Below are positions 34,315-44,771 of a stretch of 49,428 bases of DNA, piece by piece. Every line of letters begins with the position of its first letter. The stretch's first letter is position 1. The stretch lies in contig NZ_QFHO01000033.1 of the NCBI RefSeq assembly GCF_004920835.1, forward strand, positions 1 to 49,428, given 5' to 3'. Source of the DNA: Stenotrophomonas maltophilia. GTDB lineage: Bacteria > Pseudomonadota > Gammaproteobacteria > Xanthomonadales > Xanthomonadaceae. The translations under genes were made by a program, and so were the position numbers. Below the pieces are notes generated by a model, which was not told the origin of the DNA, made no database searches, and saw only the letters and a list, made by a program, of their open reading frames with translations.

Positions 34315-35823
34315 TTACAGCAGCTTGCTGGATGCGATCTGCATCGCCAGCTTCGCGATCGAGGGCTCCATCAGGTCGGTCAGCGGCTTGGGGTAGATGC
34401 CCAGGGCCAGCACGCCGATGGCGAACACGCCCAGCACCAGCCATTCGCGACCGTTGATGTCCTTCAGTTCGGCAACATGGCTGTTGGCCACTTCACCGAA
34501 GAAGATGCGCTTGTACAGCCACAGGGTGTAGGCGGCGCCGATGATCAGGGTGGTGGCCGCGCCCAGCGCGATCCAGGGATTACGCTGGAAGGCCGCGAGG
34601 ATGACCATGAACTCGCCGACGAAACCGCTGGTGCCCGGCAGGCCTGCGTTGGCCATGAAGAACAGCATGGCGAAGGTGGCAAACCAGGGCATCACGTTGA
34701 CCACGCCGCCGTAATCGGCGATGCGGCGGCTGTGCATGCGGTCGTACAGCACGCCCACGCTGGAGAACATCGCGCCGGACACGAACCCGTGCGAGATCAT
34801 CTGCACCATCGCGCCCTGCAGGCCCAGGCGGGCGGCATCGGCGTTGCCGGCTTCGCGCACCAGCCACAGGGCGATGAAGGTACCCAGGGTGACAAAGCCC
34901 ATGTGCGCGATCGACGAATAGGCGATCAGCTTCTTCATGTCGTCCTGCACCAGCGCGACCAGGCCGACGTAGATCACCGCGATCAGCGACAGCGCGATCA
35001 CCAGCCAGGCCCATTCCTGCGACGCGTCCGGGACGATCGGCAGGTTGAAGCGCAGGAAGCCGTAGCCACCGATCTTCAGGGCGATGGCGGCCAGGATCAC
35101 CGAACCGGCGGTCGGCGCTTCCACGTGGGCGTCAGGCAGCCAGGTGTGGACCGGGAACATCGGCACCTTGACCGCGAAGGCGATCAGGAAGGCGAAGAAG
35201 ATCCAGGTCTGTTCCTTGGCCGACAGCGGCAGCGCGTACAGGTCGGCCAGCTGGAAGCTGCCGCCCTTCATGTACAGGTAGATCAGCGCCACCAGCATCA
35301 GCACCGAGCCGAGGAAGGTGTACAGGAAGAACTTCAGCGCGGCGTAGATGCGGCGCGGGCCGCCCCAGACACCGATGATCAGGAACATCGGGATCAGCAT
35401 CGCTTCGAAGAACACGTAGAACAGCATCGCGTCCGTTGCGGCGAAGATACCGACGGTGACACCTTCCAGGATCAGGAAGGCCGCCACGTACTGGTTGACG
35501 CGCTTGTCGATCGCGCTCCAGGCACCGATCAGGGCAAGCACGCTGACCAGCGTGGTCAGCAGGATCAGCGCCACGGCAATGCCGTCCACGCCCAGGTTGT
35601 AGCCGATCTTGTACGCCGGGATCCAGGCATGGGTCTCGACGAACTGCATGCCGTCGACACCCGCGTTGTAGCCGCTCAGCAGCGAGAGGCTCGCCACGAA
35701 GGTCAGCACGGCGACGCCCAGGGACGCCCAGCGGGCGGTCTGCGCATCACGGATCGCAAGGATCAGGGCACCACCGATGATCGGCAGCCAGATGAGGACA
35801 CTGAGTAGAGGCCAGTTCGACAC
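34315..35823 (-). CDS. nuoM: NADH-quinone oxidoreductase subunit M
   Basis: A 502-residue antiporter-like subunit in the middle of the complex I membrane arm. Signatures include AVKVPMFPVHTWLPDAHVEAPTAGS and the IAYSSIAHMGFV block, which carry the channel lysines and histidines. The start is GTG 35823 with AAGAAG upstream. About 14 helices are predicted. It lies between nuoL (23 nt) and nuoN on the same message. Confidence 0.98.
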   Translation of the reverse strand: MSNWPLLSVLIWLPIIGGALILAIRDAQTARWASLGVAVLTFVASLSLLSGYNAGVDGMQFVETHAWIPAYKIGYNLGVDGIAVALILLTTLVSVLALIGAWSAIDKRVNQYVAAFLILEGVTVGIFAATDAMLFYVFFEAMLIPMFLIIGVWGGPRRIYAALKFFLYTFLGSVLMLVALIYLYMKGGSFQLADLYALPLSAKEQTWIFFAFLIAFAVKVPMFPVHTWLPDAHVEAPTAGSVILAAIALKIGGYGFLRFNLPIVPDASQEWAWLVIALSLIAVIYVGLVALVQDDMKKLIAYSSIAHMGFVTLGTFIALWLVREAGNADAARLGLQGAMVQMISHGFVSGAMFSSVGVLYDRMHSRRIADYGGVVNVMPWFATFAMLFFMANAGLPGTSGFVGEFMVILAAFQRNPWIALGAATTLIIGAAYTLWLYKRIFFGEVANSHVAELKDINGREWLVLGVFAIGVLALGIYPKPLTDLMEPSIAKLAMQIASSKLL

Positions 35824-35846
35824 GTCTTCTTATTCCGTACAGGTCA

Positions 35847-38012
35847 TCAACGCAGGTAATGCATCAGCACGCCCAGAAGGGCAATCAGGCCGATGATCAT
35901 CGCGAAGGCGTAGTGATAGAGGAAACCGGATTGGGTACGACGCAGCACGCCGGCTGCAACGTCCACAACACGTGCCGAAAGATTGACCACGCCATCGACG
36001 ATGTTGCTGTCGATCCAGCGCGAGACCTTGCCCAGCTTGACACCGCCACCAGCAAAGCCATCGATCCACAGCTTGTCGAAGCCGTACTTGTTTTCCAGCA
36101 CCGACACCAGCGGAGCAAAGGTCTTGCGCGCCTTGCCCGACAGGTCCGGCTTCCACAGGTAGAACAGCGCGGCCAGCAGGAAGCCTGCCAGGGTCAGCCA
36201 GAACGGCGGCAGCATCATGCCGTGCAGCGCGAACGCGACCGGGCCATGGAACTCCTCACCGAGGAAGGCAACGGTGTTCTTGGCCGGATCGTAGAAGTCC
36301 ACGACACCGGTGAAGAACGTCTGTGCCTGGCCCTTGATCGCCGCGTGAGCGTGATTACCCGCCCAGTCGGTACCGTGCAGCATTGGACCGATGCTGAAGA
36401 AACCGATGGCGATCGACGGGATGGCCAGCAGGATCAGCGGCAGGGTCACCACCCACGGGGTTTCGTGCGGCTCATGCGGACCGTGGCCATGGCCGTGGTC
36501 GTCATGGTGCGCGTCGCCATGATGCGCATCAGCAGCGTGGTGATCGTCATGGCCATGGCCATGATCGTCATTGTGCGCGTCGCGGAAGCGCTCCTTGCCA
36601 TGGAAGGTCATGAACAGCAGGCGGAAGCTGTAGAAGCTGGTCACCAGCACGCCACCCAGCACAGCCCAGTAGCCATAGGTGGCCACCCAGCTGTTCTGCA
36701 TGTGGGCGTGGATCTCGGCCGCTTCGATGATGGTGTCCTTCGAGTAGAAACCGGAGAAGAACGGCGTACCGACCAGGGCCAGGGTACCGATCCACATGGT
36801 GACGAAGGTGATCGGCATGTACTTGCGCAGGCCGCCCATCTTGCGCATGTCCTGCTCATGGTGCATCGCGATGATGACCGAACCGGCACCCAGGAACAGC
36901 AGCGCCTTGAAGAAGGCGTGGGTCATCAGGTGGAACACGGCCGCCGAATAGGCCGACACGCCCAGTGCGACGGTCATGTAGCCCAGCTGCGACAGCGTGG
37001 AGTACGCGACGACGCGCTTGATGTCGTTCTGCACGATGCCGATCAGGCCGGTGAAGAAGGCCGTGGTGGCACCGATGAACAGGATGAAGTTCAACGCGGT
37101 CTGCGACAGCTCGAACAGCGGCGACATGCGGGTGACCATGAAGATACCGGCGGTCACCATCGTCGCGGCGTGGATCAGTGCCGAAATCGGGGTCGGGCCT
37201 TCCATCGAGTCCGGCAGCCACACGTGCAGCGGGACCTGGGCCGACTTGCCCATGGCACCGATGAACAGGCAGATGCAGATGACGGTGGCGATCGACCAGA
37301 TCACCGGCTCGTTCAACAGCTGCATGCCGAACATGGTGCCGTCCCAGATCTGCAGCTGGGCGCGCGGGTCGGCCAGCATGCCGGCCTGCGAGAACACCTG
37401 CGAGTAATCCAGGGTACCGAACACCCACAGCACGCCGGCAATGCCGAGCAGGAAGCCGAAGTCACCGACGCGGTTGACCAGGAACGCCTTCATGTTGGCG
37501 AAGATCGCGGTCGGGCGCTTGAACCAGAAGCCGATCAGCAGGTACGACACCAGGCCCACCGCTTCCCAGCCGAAGAACAGCTGCAGGAAGTTGTTGCTCA
37601 TCACCAGGGTGAGCATCGAGAAGGTGAACAGCGAGATGTAGCTGAAGAACCGCTGGTAGCCCGGATCGTCCTGCATGTAGCCGATCGTGTAGATGTGGAC
37701 CAGCAGCGACACGAAGGTCACCACCACCATCATCATCGCGGTCAGCTTGTCGACCATGAAGCCGACATGGGCCGAGTACTGGCCGACTTCGAAGAACGTG
37801 TAGATGTTCTGGTTGAACGGTTGCGCACCGCCCCACAGCAGCTGGTAGAGCGTGTACATCGACAGGCCGCAGGCCACCGCGACGCCGAGGATGGTGATGG
37901 TCTGCGCACCGAAGCGCTTGACCTGGCGACCGAACAGGCCGGCGATGATGCTGCCGAACAGCGGTGCAAGCACCACTGCGATCAACAGACTCTTGGAGAG
38001 AGTGATTTCCAT
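35847..38012 (-). CDS. nuoL: NADH-quinone oxidoreductase subunit L with His-rich loop
   Basis: A 721-residue distal antiporter-like subunit, longer than the roughly 613 residues of E. coli NuoL. It has about 16 helices including the long lateral helix near the C-terminus. The signature GKSAQVPLHVWLPDSMEGPTP lies at 255-275 and VVAYSTLSQLGYM at 334-346. A hydrophilic loop at about 480-516 has 15 histidines with many aspartates (for example DDHGHGHDDHHAADAHHGD). The loop follows TFHGKERFRDA and precedes the next helix. It could bind Zn, Ni or Cu ions; that is inference. The rest of the subunit looks normal. Confidence 0.97.
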   Translation of the reverse strand: MEITLSKSLLIAVVLAPLFGSIIAGLFGRQVKRFGAQTITILGVAVACGLSMYTLYQLLWGGAQPFNQNIYTFFEVGQYSAHVGFMVDKLTAMMMVVVTFVSLLVHIYTIGYMQDDPGYQRFFSYISLFTFSMLTLVMSNNFLQLFFGWEAVGLVSYLLIGFWFKRPTAIFANMKAFLVNRVGDFGFLLGIAGVLWVFGTLDYSQVFSQAGMLADPRAQLQIWDGTMFGMQLLNEPVIWSIATVICICLFIGAMGKSAQVPLHVWLPDSMEGPTPISALIHAATMVTAGIFMVTRMSPLFELSQTALNFILFIGATTAFFTGLIGIVQNDIKRVVAYSTLSQLGYMTVALGVSAYSAAVFHLMTHAFFKALLFLGAGSVIIAMHHEQDMRKMGGLRKYMPITFVTMWIGTLALVGTPFFSGFYSKDTIIEAAEIHAHMQNSWVATYGYWAVLGGVLVTSFYSFRLLFMTFHGKERFRDAHNDDHGHGHDDHHAADAHHGDAHHDDHGHGHGPHEPHETPWVVTLPLILLAIPSIAIGFFSIGPMLHGTDWAGNHAHAAIKGQAQTFFTGVVDFYDPAKNTVAFLGEEFHGPVAFALHGMMLPPFWLTLAGFLLAALFYLWKPDLSGKARKTFAPLVSVLENKYGFDKLWIDGFAGGGVKLGKVSRWIDSNIVDGVVNLSARVVDVAAGVLRRTQSGFLYHYAFAMIIGLIALLGVLMHYLR

Positions 38013-38019
38013 CTGTGGA

Positions 38020-38325
38020 TCAGCCCTTCAACGAATCGACTTCGCCGACATTGATCGTGCGTCGGGTACGGAACAGGGTCACCAGGATCGCCAGGCCGAT
38101 GGCGGCTTCCGCGGCGGCGACGGTCAGGATGAAGAACACGAACAGCTGGCCGGACGGATCGCCCAGCTGACGCGAGAAGGCGACGAAATTGACGTTCACC
38201 GACAACAGCATCAGCTCGATCGACATCAACAGGACGATGACGTTCTTCCGGTTGAGGAAGATGCCGGCCAGGCTGATGGCGAACAGCACCGCGCCAAGCG
38301 CAAGCATGTGGCCAAGGGTAATCAC
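38020..38325 (-). CDS. nuoK: NADH-quinone oxidoreductase subunit K
   Basis: A 101-residue membrane subunit with three helices and two buried glutamates (in [13 protein letters not shown] and [11 protein letters not shown]) that belong to the proton path. The start is GTG 38325, with GGAG 8 nt upstream, and it overlaps the nuoJ stop by 4 bp (GTGA). It is 7 nt before nuoL. Length and motifs match E. coli NuoK. Confidence 0.97.
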   Translation of the reverse strand: MITLGHMLALGAVLFAISLAGIFLNRKNVIVLLMSIELMLLSVNVNFVAFSRQLGDPSGQLFVFFILTVAAAEAAIGLAILVTLFRTRRTINVGEVDSLKG

Positions 38326-38978
38326 GGCTGGGTCTCCTCGCCGGTGGCCGGCTTGCTGTTGCTGTGCACGACCGGCGCTTCGGCGTCCATCTTGACCATG
38401 CGCAGGCGCTGGCCGGCCTTGACCATGGTCTGCTCGCCCGGGTTCTGGCTCTTCACGCCGGTACGGCGACGCAGGGTCAGCATCACGGCGGCCACCACGG
38501 CCACGGTCAGGATGACCGCAGCGAACTCGAACGGCAGCAGGTACTCGGTGAACAGCGTACGGGCCAGCCAGGTGACGTTGGAGCTGTCGGCGGCGAGCGC
38601 GGCGGCGTTGTCGGCCGGGAACGGGGTGACCGCCCTGCCCTTCACGCCGATCAGGATCAGCATCTGCACCAGCATCGCCACGGCGACGATCAGGCCGACC
38701 GGCAGGTAGCGCACCCAACCCTCACGCAGCTTGGTGGGATCGATGTCGAGCATCATCACCACGAACAGGAACAGCACCATCACAGCGCCGACATACACCA
38801 GCACCAGTGCCACGCCGAGGAACTCGGCGCCGACCAGCAGCCACACGCAGGCGATGGAGAAGAAGGTCAGCACCAGACACAGAACGGCATGCACCGGATT
38901 GCGCACGCTGATCACCGCACCGGCCGAAACCGTTGCCGCGATGGCGAAGACCCAGAAAGCGATATTTACCCAATCCAT
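38322..38978 (-). CDS. nuoJ: NADH-quinone oxidoreductase subunit J
   Basis: A 218-residue membrane subunit with five helices. The third helix contains the pi-bulge region [20 protein letters not shown], important for coupling in complex I. The C-terminal 50 residues (from RRRTGVKSQ) are hydrophilic and probably exposed. It is coupled to nuoK by a 4-bp overlap and follows nuoI by 9 nt. Confidence 0.97.
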   Translation of the reverse strand: MDWVNIAFWVFAIAATVSAGAVISVRNPVHAVLCLVLTFFSIACVWLLVGAEFLGVALVLVYVGAVMVLFLFVVMMLDIDPTKLREGWVRYLPVGLIVAVAMLVQMLILIGVKGRAVTPFPADNAAALAADSSNVTWLARTLFTEYLLPFEFAAVILTVAVVAAVMLTLRRRTGVKSQNPGEQTMVKAGQRLRMVKMDAEAPVVHSNSKPATGEETQP

Positions 38979-38987
38979 CTCTCGACC

Positions 38988-39476
38988 TCAGCGGTAAGCG
39001 GCATCGGCGGCGCGACGCTCGGCGATCTCGGATTCGAGACGGTCGCCCAGGGCCAGCAGCTGCGGCTTGGTAACGATGTTTTCGCCACGATTCTCGAAGT
39101 GGTACTCGAGGATGTGGGTTTCGACGATCGAGTCCACCGGGCAGCTTTCTTCACAGAAGCCACAGAAGATGCACTTGAACAGATCGATGTCATAGCGCGT
39201 GGTACGGCGGGTGCCGTCCTCGCGCTTGGCCGAGTCGATGGTGATGGCCAATGCAGGGCACACCGCTTCGCACAGCTTGCAGGCGATGCAGCGCTCTTCA
39301 CCGTTGGGGTAACGGCGCAGGGCGTGCAGGCCACGGAAGCGCGGCGACTGCGGGAACTTCTCCATCGGGTACATCATCGTGTACTTGGGCTTGAAGCTGT
39401 ACTTCAGCGTCAGCCAAAGGCCGCCCAGCAGTTCGAGCAGCAGAAGGCTCTTGAAGTAATGGGTAATCCTGTTCAT
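38988..39476 (-). CDS. nuoI: NADH-quinone oxidoreductase subunit I
   Basis: A 162-residue peripheral arm subunit holding two [4Fe-4S] clusters (N6a and N6b). The ligands are C63, C66, C69 and C112 for one, and C102, C105, C108 and C73 for the other, in two CxxCxxCxxxCP motifs. The N-terminal amphipathic stretch anchors it to the membrane arm. ATG 39476 is used; GTG one codon upstream is possible, since AGGG fits it better. It begins 3 nt after the nuoH stop. Confidence 0.97.
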   Translation of the reverse strand: MNRITHYFKSLLLLELLGGLWLTLKYSFKPKYTMMYPMEKFPQSPRFRGLHALRRYPNGEERCIACKLCEAVCPALAITIDSAKREDGTRRTTRYDIDLFKCIFCGFCEESCPVDSIVETHILEYHFENRGENIVTKPQLLALGDRLESEIAERRAADAAYR

Positions 39477-39479
39477 CAC

Positions 39480-40574
39480 TTAGACGCCCTTTTGAATCAC
39501 GCCGAAGAACACCATGACGGCGGTAACCGCGATCCACAGAATGGCCAGCGGGATGAAGACCTTCCAGCCCAGGCGCATGATCTGGTCATAGCGGAAGCGC
39601 GGGAAGCTGGCACGGAACCAGATGTAGGCACTGGCGAAGAAGAACACCTTGACGAACAGCCACGGTGCACCGCCCATCCAGATCCAGTCGACCAGCGGCG
39701 AGATATCGCCCGGGTTGACCCAGCCCTGGATCGGGCTCAGCCAGCCGCCGAGGAAGAAGATCGAGATCAGGAAGCTGATCAGGATCATGTTGGCGTATTC
39801 GGCCAGGAAGAACAGCGCGAACGCACCGCCCGAGTACTCAACCATGTGGCCGGCGACGATTTCCGATTCACCTTCCACCACGTCGAACGGCGCGCGGTTG
39901 GTTTCGGCAACGCCCGACACCCAGTAGATGACGAACAGCGGGAACAGCGGCAGCAGGAACCAGTCGAAGAAACCGGAATTGCCGGCCTGCGCCATCACGA
40001 TGTTGCTCAGGTTCAGGCTGCCCGACGCGATCATCACGCCGACCAGGGCGAAGCCCATGGCGATTTCGTAGCTGATCATCTGCGCCGAGGCACGCATCGC
40101 ACCCAGGAACGCATACTTCGAGTTGGATGCCCAACCGGCCAGAATGATGCCGTAGATGCCCAGCGAGGTCATCGCCAGCAGGTACAGCAGGCCGGCGTTG
40201 GCGTTGGACAGCACGATCTGCGAATCGAAGGGGACCACCGACCAGGCCGCGAAGGCCGGAGCCAAGGTGATCAGCGGTGCCAGCAGGTAGATCGCCTTGT
40301 TGGCGCTGCTCGGCTGGACCACTTCCTTGAACAGCAGCTTGAAGACGTCGGCGAAGGCCTGGAAGATGCCCATGCCCACGTACATCGGGCCGTGGCGGAC
40401 GTGCATCCAGCCGATCAGCTTGCGTTCCCAGACCACGTAGAAGGCCACCGAGATGATCACCGGAACGGTGATCACCAGGATCTTCAGGATGATCCAGATC
40501 AGCGCGCCGATGTCACCGAGGCCAAGCAGCCACTGGTGCAGCGGGTCGACCGCGTTCAACAGCAATTCGTTCAT
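39480..40574 (-). CDS. nuoH: NADH-quinone oxidoreductase subunit H
   Basis: A 364-residue membrane subunit with eight helices that links the peripheral and membrane arms and forms part of the quinone chamber. Conserved blocks are [18 protein letters not shown] and [17 protein letters not shown], the latter with the acidic residues of the quinone-coupled path. ATG 40574 overlaps the nuoG stop by 4 bp. Confidence 0.98.
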   Translation of the reverse strand: MNELLLNAVDPLHQWLLGLGDIGALIWIILKILVITVPVIISVAFYVVWERKLIGWMHVRHGPMYVGMGIFQAFADVFKLLFKEVVQPSSANKAIYLLAPLITLAPAFAAWSVVPFDSQIVLSNANAGLLYLLAMTSLGIYGIILAGWASNSKYAFLGAMRASAQMISYEIAMGFALVGVMIASGSLNLSNIVMAQAGNSGFFDWFLLPLFPLFVIYWVSGVAETNRAPFDVVEGESEIVAGHMVEYSGGAFALFFLAEYANMILISFLISIFFLGGWLSPIQGWVNPGDISPLVDWIWMGGAPWLFVKVFFFASAYIWFRASFPRFRYDQIMRLGWKVFIPLAILWIAVTAVMVFFGVIQKGV

Positions 40575-42805
40575 GCAGCCACCACCGTTACGCGAGCGGC
40601 ACCCAGCGGCGCAGTCGCGCCGTGGCCCGATTCAATCCAGACCGAACCCGCAGCGACGCGGGCGTCGATCACCACCGGCAGGGTGGCCTTGCCGGCATCG
40701 GTGCCGACCTTGGCCATCTGCCCTTCCTGCAGCTGCAGGCGAGCGGCGTCTTCAGCGTTCAGCACGATGCGCGGCGCGTTGTTGAGCGGATGCGACTGCA
40801 GCGCCGGGGCGCGACGGACCACCGCATCGGTGCGGTAGATCGCGGCGGTCGAAGCCACTTCCAGGCCTTCACCGGCAACCACCGGCTGCGCCGAAGCGGC
40901 AACGGTGACCGACACCGGGGCCAGGCTGGCACGCAGGCCGGCCAGGTCGGTGAAGTCGAAACCGGCCAGCGCCATGTCGCCGCCCAGTGCGCGCAGCACG
41001 CGCCAGCCCTCACGGGCCTCGCCCGGCAGCTTGCCGCCGGCACGGGCCGACTGCTCGCGACCATCGAGGTTGGTCAGGGTGGCGTCGATTTCCGGCAGCG
41101 CACCGATCGGCAGGATGACGTCGGCAACGTCGCGGGTGGAGACGCAGGCGAACTGGCTGAAGGCCACCACCTTGGCACCGACCAGCGCCTTGCGCGCGGC
41201 GGGAGCGTCAGCGAAGTCCAGACCCGGCTCCAGGCCGTACACCACGTAGGCCTGGCGCGGTTGCGCCAGCATCTCGGCGACGTCCTTGCCGGCCGGCAGC
41301 ACGCCGGCGCGGGTCAGGCCAACGGCGTTGGCACCCTGCGGAATGCGGCACAGCTTGGCACCGGTGGCGGCGGCGAACTCACGCGCAGCGGCGCGGATCG
41401 CGGCAGCCTGCGGATGGTTTTCAGCGATGCCACCGACGATCAGCACGGTGTTGTTGCCGCCCTGCACCGCCGAACGCAGCTCGGCGTTGGCCAGCGCGTC
41501 GACGAACTTCGACGGCGCGACGATCTGCTTGCCGGCGATGCTGAAGGCGAAGTCGAAGTCCACCGGATTGACGACGTGGATCTTCGCCCCATTGGTGGTC
41601 TGCGCCTTGCGCAGGCGAGCGTGCAGCAGCGGCAGTTCGTGGCGGATGTTGCTGCCCAGAACGACGATGCGGTCGGCGCCTTCGATCTCGGCGAGCGGCA
41701 GGCCGAACACTTCAGCGGTTGCAGCGTCGGAGAAATCGCGGTTGTTGATGCGGTGGTCGATGTTGCTCGAGCCCAGGCCCTTGGCCAGGCGGGCCAGCAG
41801 CGCGCCTTCCTCGTTCGAGGTCGACGGGTGCACCAGCACGCCCAGGTTGTCGCCCTGGTTGGCCTTGAGGATCTCGGCAGCGGCGGCCAGGCCTTCGGCC
41901 CAGCTCACTTCCTTCCACTCGCCATTGACCTTGCGCAGCGGCTTGACCGCACGATCTTCGCTGTACAGGCCCTGGTGCGAGTAGCGGTCACGGTCGGACA
42001 GCCAGCACTCGTTCACGGCTTCGTTGTCGCGCGGCACGGTGCGCAGCACTTCGCCGCGACGCACGTGCAGGAACAGGTTCGAACCCATCGCGTCGTGGTA
42101 GCCCAGCGATTCGCGCGCGGTCAGTTCCCACGGACGGGCGCGGAACTGGAACACCTTGTTGGTCAGCGCGCCGACCGGGCAGACGTCGACGACGTTGCCC
42201 GACAGCTCGGTGGTCAACGGCTTGCCGTCGAAGGTACCGATCTGCAGGTTCTCACCGCGGTACATGCCACCCAGTTCATAGGTACCGGCAACGTCGGCGG
42301 TGAAGCGGACGCAGCGGGTGCACTGGATGCAGCGGGTCATCTCGGTGGCGACCAGCGGGCCCATGTCCTCGTCCGGCACCACACGCTTGCGCTCGTTGAA
42401 GCGGCTGACCGAACGGCCATAGCCCAGCGACACGTCCTGCAGCTCGCACTCGCCGCCCTGATCGCAGATCGGGCAATCCAGCGGATGGTTGATGAGCAGG
42501 AACTCCATCACCGAGCGCTGGAACTTCAGTGCCTTCTCGCTGCGGGTGGCGACCTTCATGCCATCCATCACCGGGGTGGCACAGGCCGGCGCCGGCTTCG
42601 GCGACTTTTCAACGTCCACCAGGCACATGCGGCAGTTGGCGGCGATCGGCAGCTTCTCGTGATAGCAGAAGCGCGGAATCGAAATGCCGGCCTTGTCGGC
42701 GGCCTGGATGATCATCGAACCCTTGGGTACGACCAGCGACTTGCCATCGATCTCGATGGTCACGTGATCCGGTGGCACGCTCGGGTTTACGGGTTGCGCG
42801 CTCAT
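40571..42805 (-). CDS. nuoG: NADH-quinone oxidoreductase subunit G
   Basis: A 744-residue peripheral subunit that conducts electrons from NuoF towards NuoI. Ligands: [2Fe-2S] C47, C58, C61, C75; [4Fe-4S] H107, C111, C114, C120; [4Fe-4S] C159, C162, C165, C209. The remainder is a molybdopterin-oxidoreductase-like domain without cofactor. The extra N7 cluster CxxCxxxC of E. coli NuoG is not seen in the region after residue 210. It overlaps nuoF by 4 bp (ATGA). Confidence 0.97.
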   Translation of the reverse strand: MSAQPVNPSVPPDHVTIEIDGKSLVVPKGSMIIQAADKAGISIPRFCYHEKLPIAANCRMCLVDVEKSPKPAPACATPVMDGMKVATRSEKALKFQRSVMEFLLINHPLDCPICDQGGECELQDVSLGYGRSVSRFNERKRVVPDEDMGPLVATEMTRCIQCTRCVRFTADVAGTYELGGMYRGENLQIGTFDGKPLTTELSGNVVDVCPVGALTNKVFQFRARPWELTARESLGYHDAMGSNLFLHVRRGEVLRTVPRDNEAVNECWLSDRDRYSHQGLYSEDRAVKPLRKVNGEWKEVSWAEGLAAAAEILKANQGDNLGVLVHPSTSNEEGALLARLAKGLGSSNIDHRINNRDFSDAATAEVFGLPLAEIEGADRIVVLGSNIRHELPLLHARLRKAQTTNGAKIHVVNPVDFDFAFSIAGKQIVAPSKFVDALANAELRSAVQGGNNTVLIVGGIAENHPQAAAIRAAAREFAAATGAKLCRIPQGANAVGLTRAGVLPAGKDVAEMLAQPRQAYVVYGLEPGLDFADAPAARKALVGAKVVAFSQFACVSTRDVADVILPIGALPEIDATLTNLDGREQSARAGGKLPGEAREGWRVLRALGGDMALAGFDFTDLAGLRASLAPVSVTVAASAQPVVAGEGLEVASTAAIYRTDAVVRRAPALQSHPLNNAPRIVLNAEDAARLQLQEGQMAKVGTDAGKATLPVVIDARVAAGSVWIESGHGATAPLGAARVTVVAA

Positions 42806-44142
42806 GCGGCGGCTGCCTCCACCTTCTTGCCGTCAACCATCGAATGACCGTTGACGATGTAGTACTCGAATTCGTCCCAGAACTGGCGCAGGAAGCCCTG
42901 GATGGGCCATGCAGCCGCTTCACCGAACGCACAGATGGTGTGGCCTTCGATCTGGCCGGCCACCGCCTTCAGCTGGTGCAGGTCTTCCATCGTGGCCTTG
43001 CCGGCCACGATGCGCTCCAGCACGCGGTGCATCCAGCCGGTACCTTCACGGCACGGGGTGCACTGGCCACAGGATTCCTTGTGGAAGAACTGGCTGATGC
43101 GGCAGGCGAACTTGACGCAGCAGACGCTGTCGTCGAGCACCACGATCGCACCCGAACCCAGGCCGGAGCCCAGCGCACGGATGGTGTCGTAGTCCATCGG
43201 CAGGTCCTTCAGCTCGGCCGCGGTCAGCACCGGCATCGACACGCCGCCCGGGATCGCGCCCTTCAGGGTGCGGCCCGGACGCAGGCCACCAGCCATCTGC
43301 AGCAGATCGTGGAAGGTGGTGCCCAGCGGCACTTCGAAGTTGCCGCCATTCTGCACGCAGCCGGACACCGAGAAGCACTTCGGGCCGCCGTTGGCGGTCA
43401 GGCTCAGGCCCTTGAACCACTCCGGACCGTTGCGGATGATCGCCGGCACCGAACCGTAGGTTTCGGTGTTGTTGATCGTCGACGGCTTGCCGTACAGGCC
43501 AAAGTTGGCCGGGAACGGCGGCTTGTAGCGCGGCTGGCCCTTCTTGCCTTCCAGCGATTCCATCAGTGCGGTTTCTTCGCCGCAGATGTACGCGCCGGCA
43601 CCCAGCGCACCGTAGATGTCGATGTCCACGCCCGAGCCCATCACGTTCTTGCCCAGCCAGCCGTTTGCATAGGCGTCGGCCAGGGCCTGCTCGAAGTGCT
43701 CGAACGGCTCGTGGTGGAACTCACCGCGCAGGTAGTTGTAACCCACGGTCGAACCGGTGGCGTAGCAGGCGATCGCCATGCCTTCCACCACCGAATGCGG
43801 GTTGTAGCGCAGGATGTCGCGGTCCTTGCAGGTGCCCGGCTCGGATTCGTCCGAGTTGCAGAGGATGTACTTCTGCATGTTGCCCTTGGGCATGAAGGAC
43901 CACTTCAGGCCGGTCGGGAAGCCCGCGCCGCCACGGCCGCGCAGGCCCGAGGCCTTGACCATCTCGATGACCTGCTCCGGCGGGATCTTCTCTTCGAGGA
44001 TCTTGCGCAGGGCGGCATAGCCACCAGTCTTCAGGTAGCTTTCGTACGACCACGGGGTGTCGTAATGCAGGGTGGTGTAGACCACCTGGTGCGGCAGCGG
44101 CGCAGGACCGACCGGCCCCTTGGATTCGTGGTGATGTGCCAT
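42802..44142 (-). CDS. nuoF: NADH-quinone oxidoreductase subunit F
   Basis: A 446-residue subunit that binds NADH and FMN and begins the electron path. The glycine-rich nucleotide loop GRGGAGFP is at 69-76, and the [4Fe-4S] N3 ligands are C358, C361, C364 and C404. The acidic [10 protein letters not shown] and [13 protein letters not shown] blocks are conserved. It begins 4 nt after the nuoE stop and overlaps nuoG. Confidence 0.98.
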   Translation of the reverse strand: MAHHHESKGPVGPAPLPHQVVYTTLHYDTPWSYESYLKTGGYAALRKILEEKIPPEQVIEMVKASGLRGRGGAGFPTGLKWSFMPKGNMQKYILCNSDESEPGTCKDRDILRYNPHSVVEGMAIACYATGSTVGYNYLRGEFHHEPFEHFEQALADAYANGWLGKNVMGSGVDIDIYGALGAGAYICGEETALMESLEGKKGQPRYKPPFPANFGLYGKPSTINNTETYGSVPAIIRNGPEWFKGLSLTANGGPKCFSVSGCVQNGGNFEVPLGTTFHDLLQMAGGLRPGRTLKGAIPGGVSMPVLTAAELKDLPMDYDTIRALGSGLGSGAIVVLDDSVCCVKFACRISQFFHKESCGQCTPCREGTGWMHRVLERIVAGKATMEDLHQLKAVAGQIEGHTICAFGEAAAWPIQGFLRQFWDEFEYYIVNGHSMVDGKKVEAAAA

Positions 44143-44146
44143 GCCC

Positions 44147-44674
44147 TTACTCCAGCCCGTCCAGCAGCTCGTCGACCTTTTCCAGGGTCAGACGCTCATG
44201 GTAATGACCGTTGATGACCATCATCGGTGCGCCACCGCAGCCTGCCAGGCACTCTTCCTCGCGCTTGAGGTAGACGCGGCCGTCCGCGGTCGATTCACCG
44301 TGCTTGATGCCCAGCTTCTTCTCGCAATGGCGGACGATGTCCTCGGCGCCATTGAGCCAGCAGCTGATGTTGGTGCAGATGGCCACGTTGTTGCGGCCCA
44401 CCTTCTCGGTCTCGAACATCGAGTAGAAGCTGGCGACCTCGTAGGCCCAGACCGGCGGCAGGTCCAGGTACTTGGCCACGCCGGCGATCAGCTCGTCGGT
44501 CAACCAGCCCTCGTTCTGCTCCTGGGCCGCGTGCAGGCCCTGCAGCACGGCAGAGCGCTTGCGGTCCGGCGGGAACTTGGACAGCCAGTGATCGATGTGA
44601 GCGCGCGTCTTGTCGCTCAGCACCACCATCGGGTCGACGTCGCGCGCCGCCTCGAAATTACCTGTCGCCTTCAT
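44147..44674 (-). CDS. nuoE: NADH-quinone oxidoreductase subunit E
   Basis: A 175-residue thioredoxin-fold subunit with the N1a [2Fe-2S] cluster: C100, C105, C142 and C146 (CTNISC and CLAGC). N1a sits near FMN and may hold an electron temporarily. It follows nuoD after 97 nt, the largest gap in the operon, which contains a GC-rich hairpin region. The gap may tune expression of nuoE-N. Confidence 0.97.
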   Translation of the reverse strand: MKATGNFEAARDVDPMVVLSDKTRAHIDHWLSKFPPDRKRSAVLQGLHAAQEQNEGWLTDELIAGVAKYLDLPPVWAYEVASFYSMFETEKVGRNNVAICTNISCWLNGAEDIVRHCEKKLGIKHGESTADGRVYLKREEECLAGCGGAPMMVINGHYHERLTLEKVDELLDGLE

Positions 44675-44771
44675 CGGCCGACCTCAGCGAAATGCATAAC
44701 GTGAAATTGCAGAAACTGCGGCGCCGGCTTGCGCCGGCTGCCTGCAGCGGGCGTTGGCGTGGCGGACGGCA

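Noticed and set aside
32764..35808. A 1014-codon open frame on the plus strand
   Set aside because: It is antisense to nuoN and nuoM, rich in His, Gln and Asp as expected for the complement of membrane-protein codons, with no recognisable domain.
36465..36575. His-codon-rich stretch as a DNA tandem repeat
   Set aside because: The nucleotide pattern is irregular. It is better explained as a histidine-rich protein loop in NuoL.
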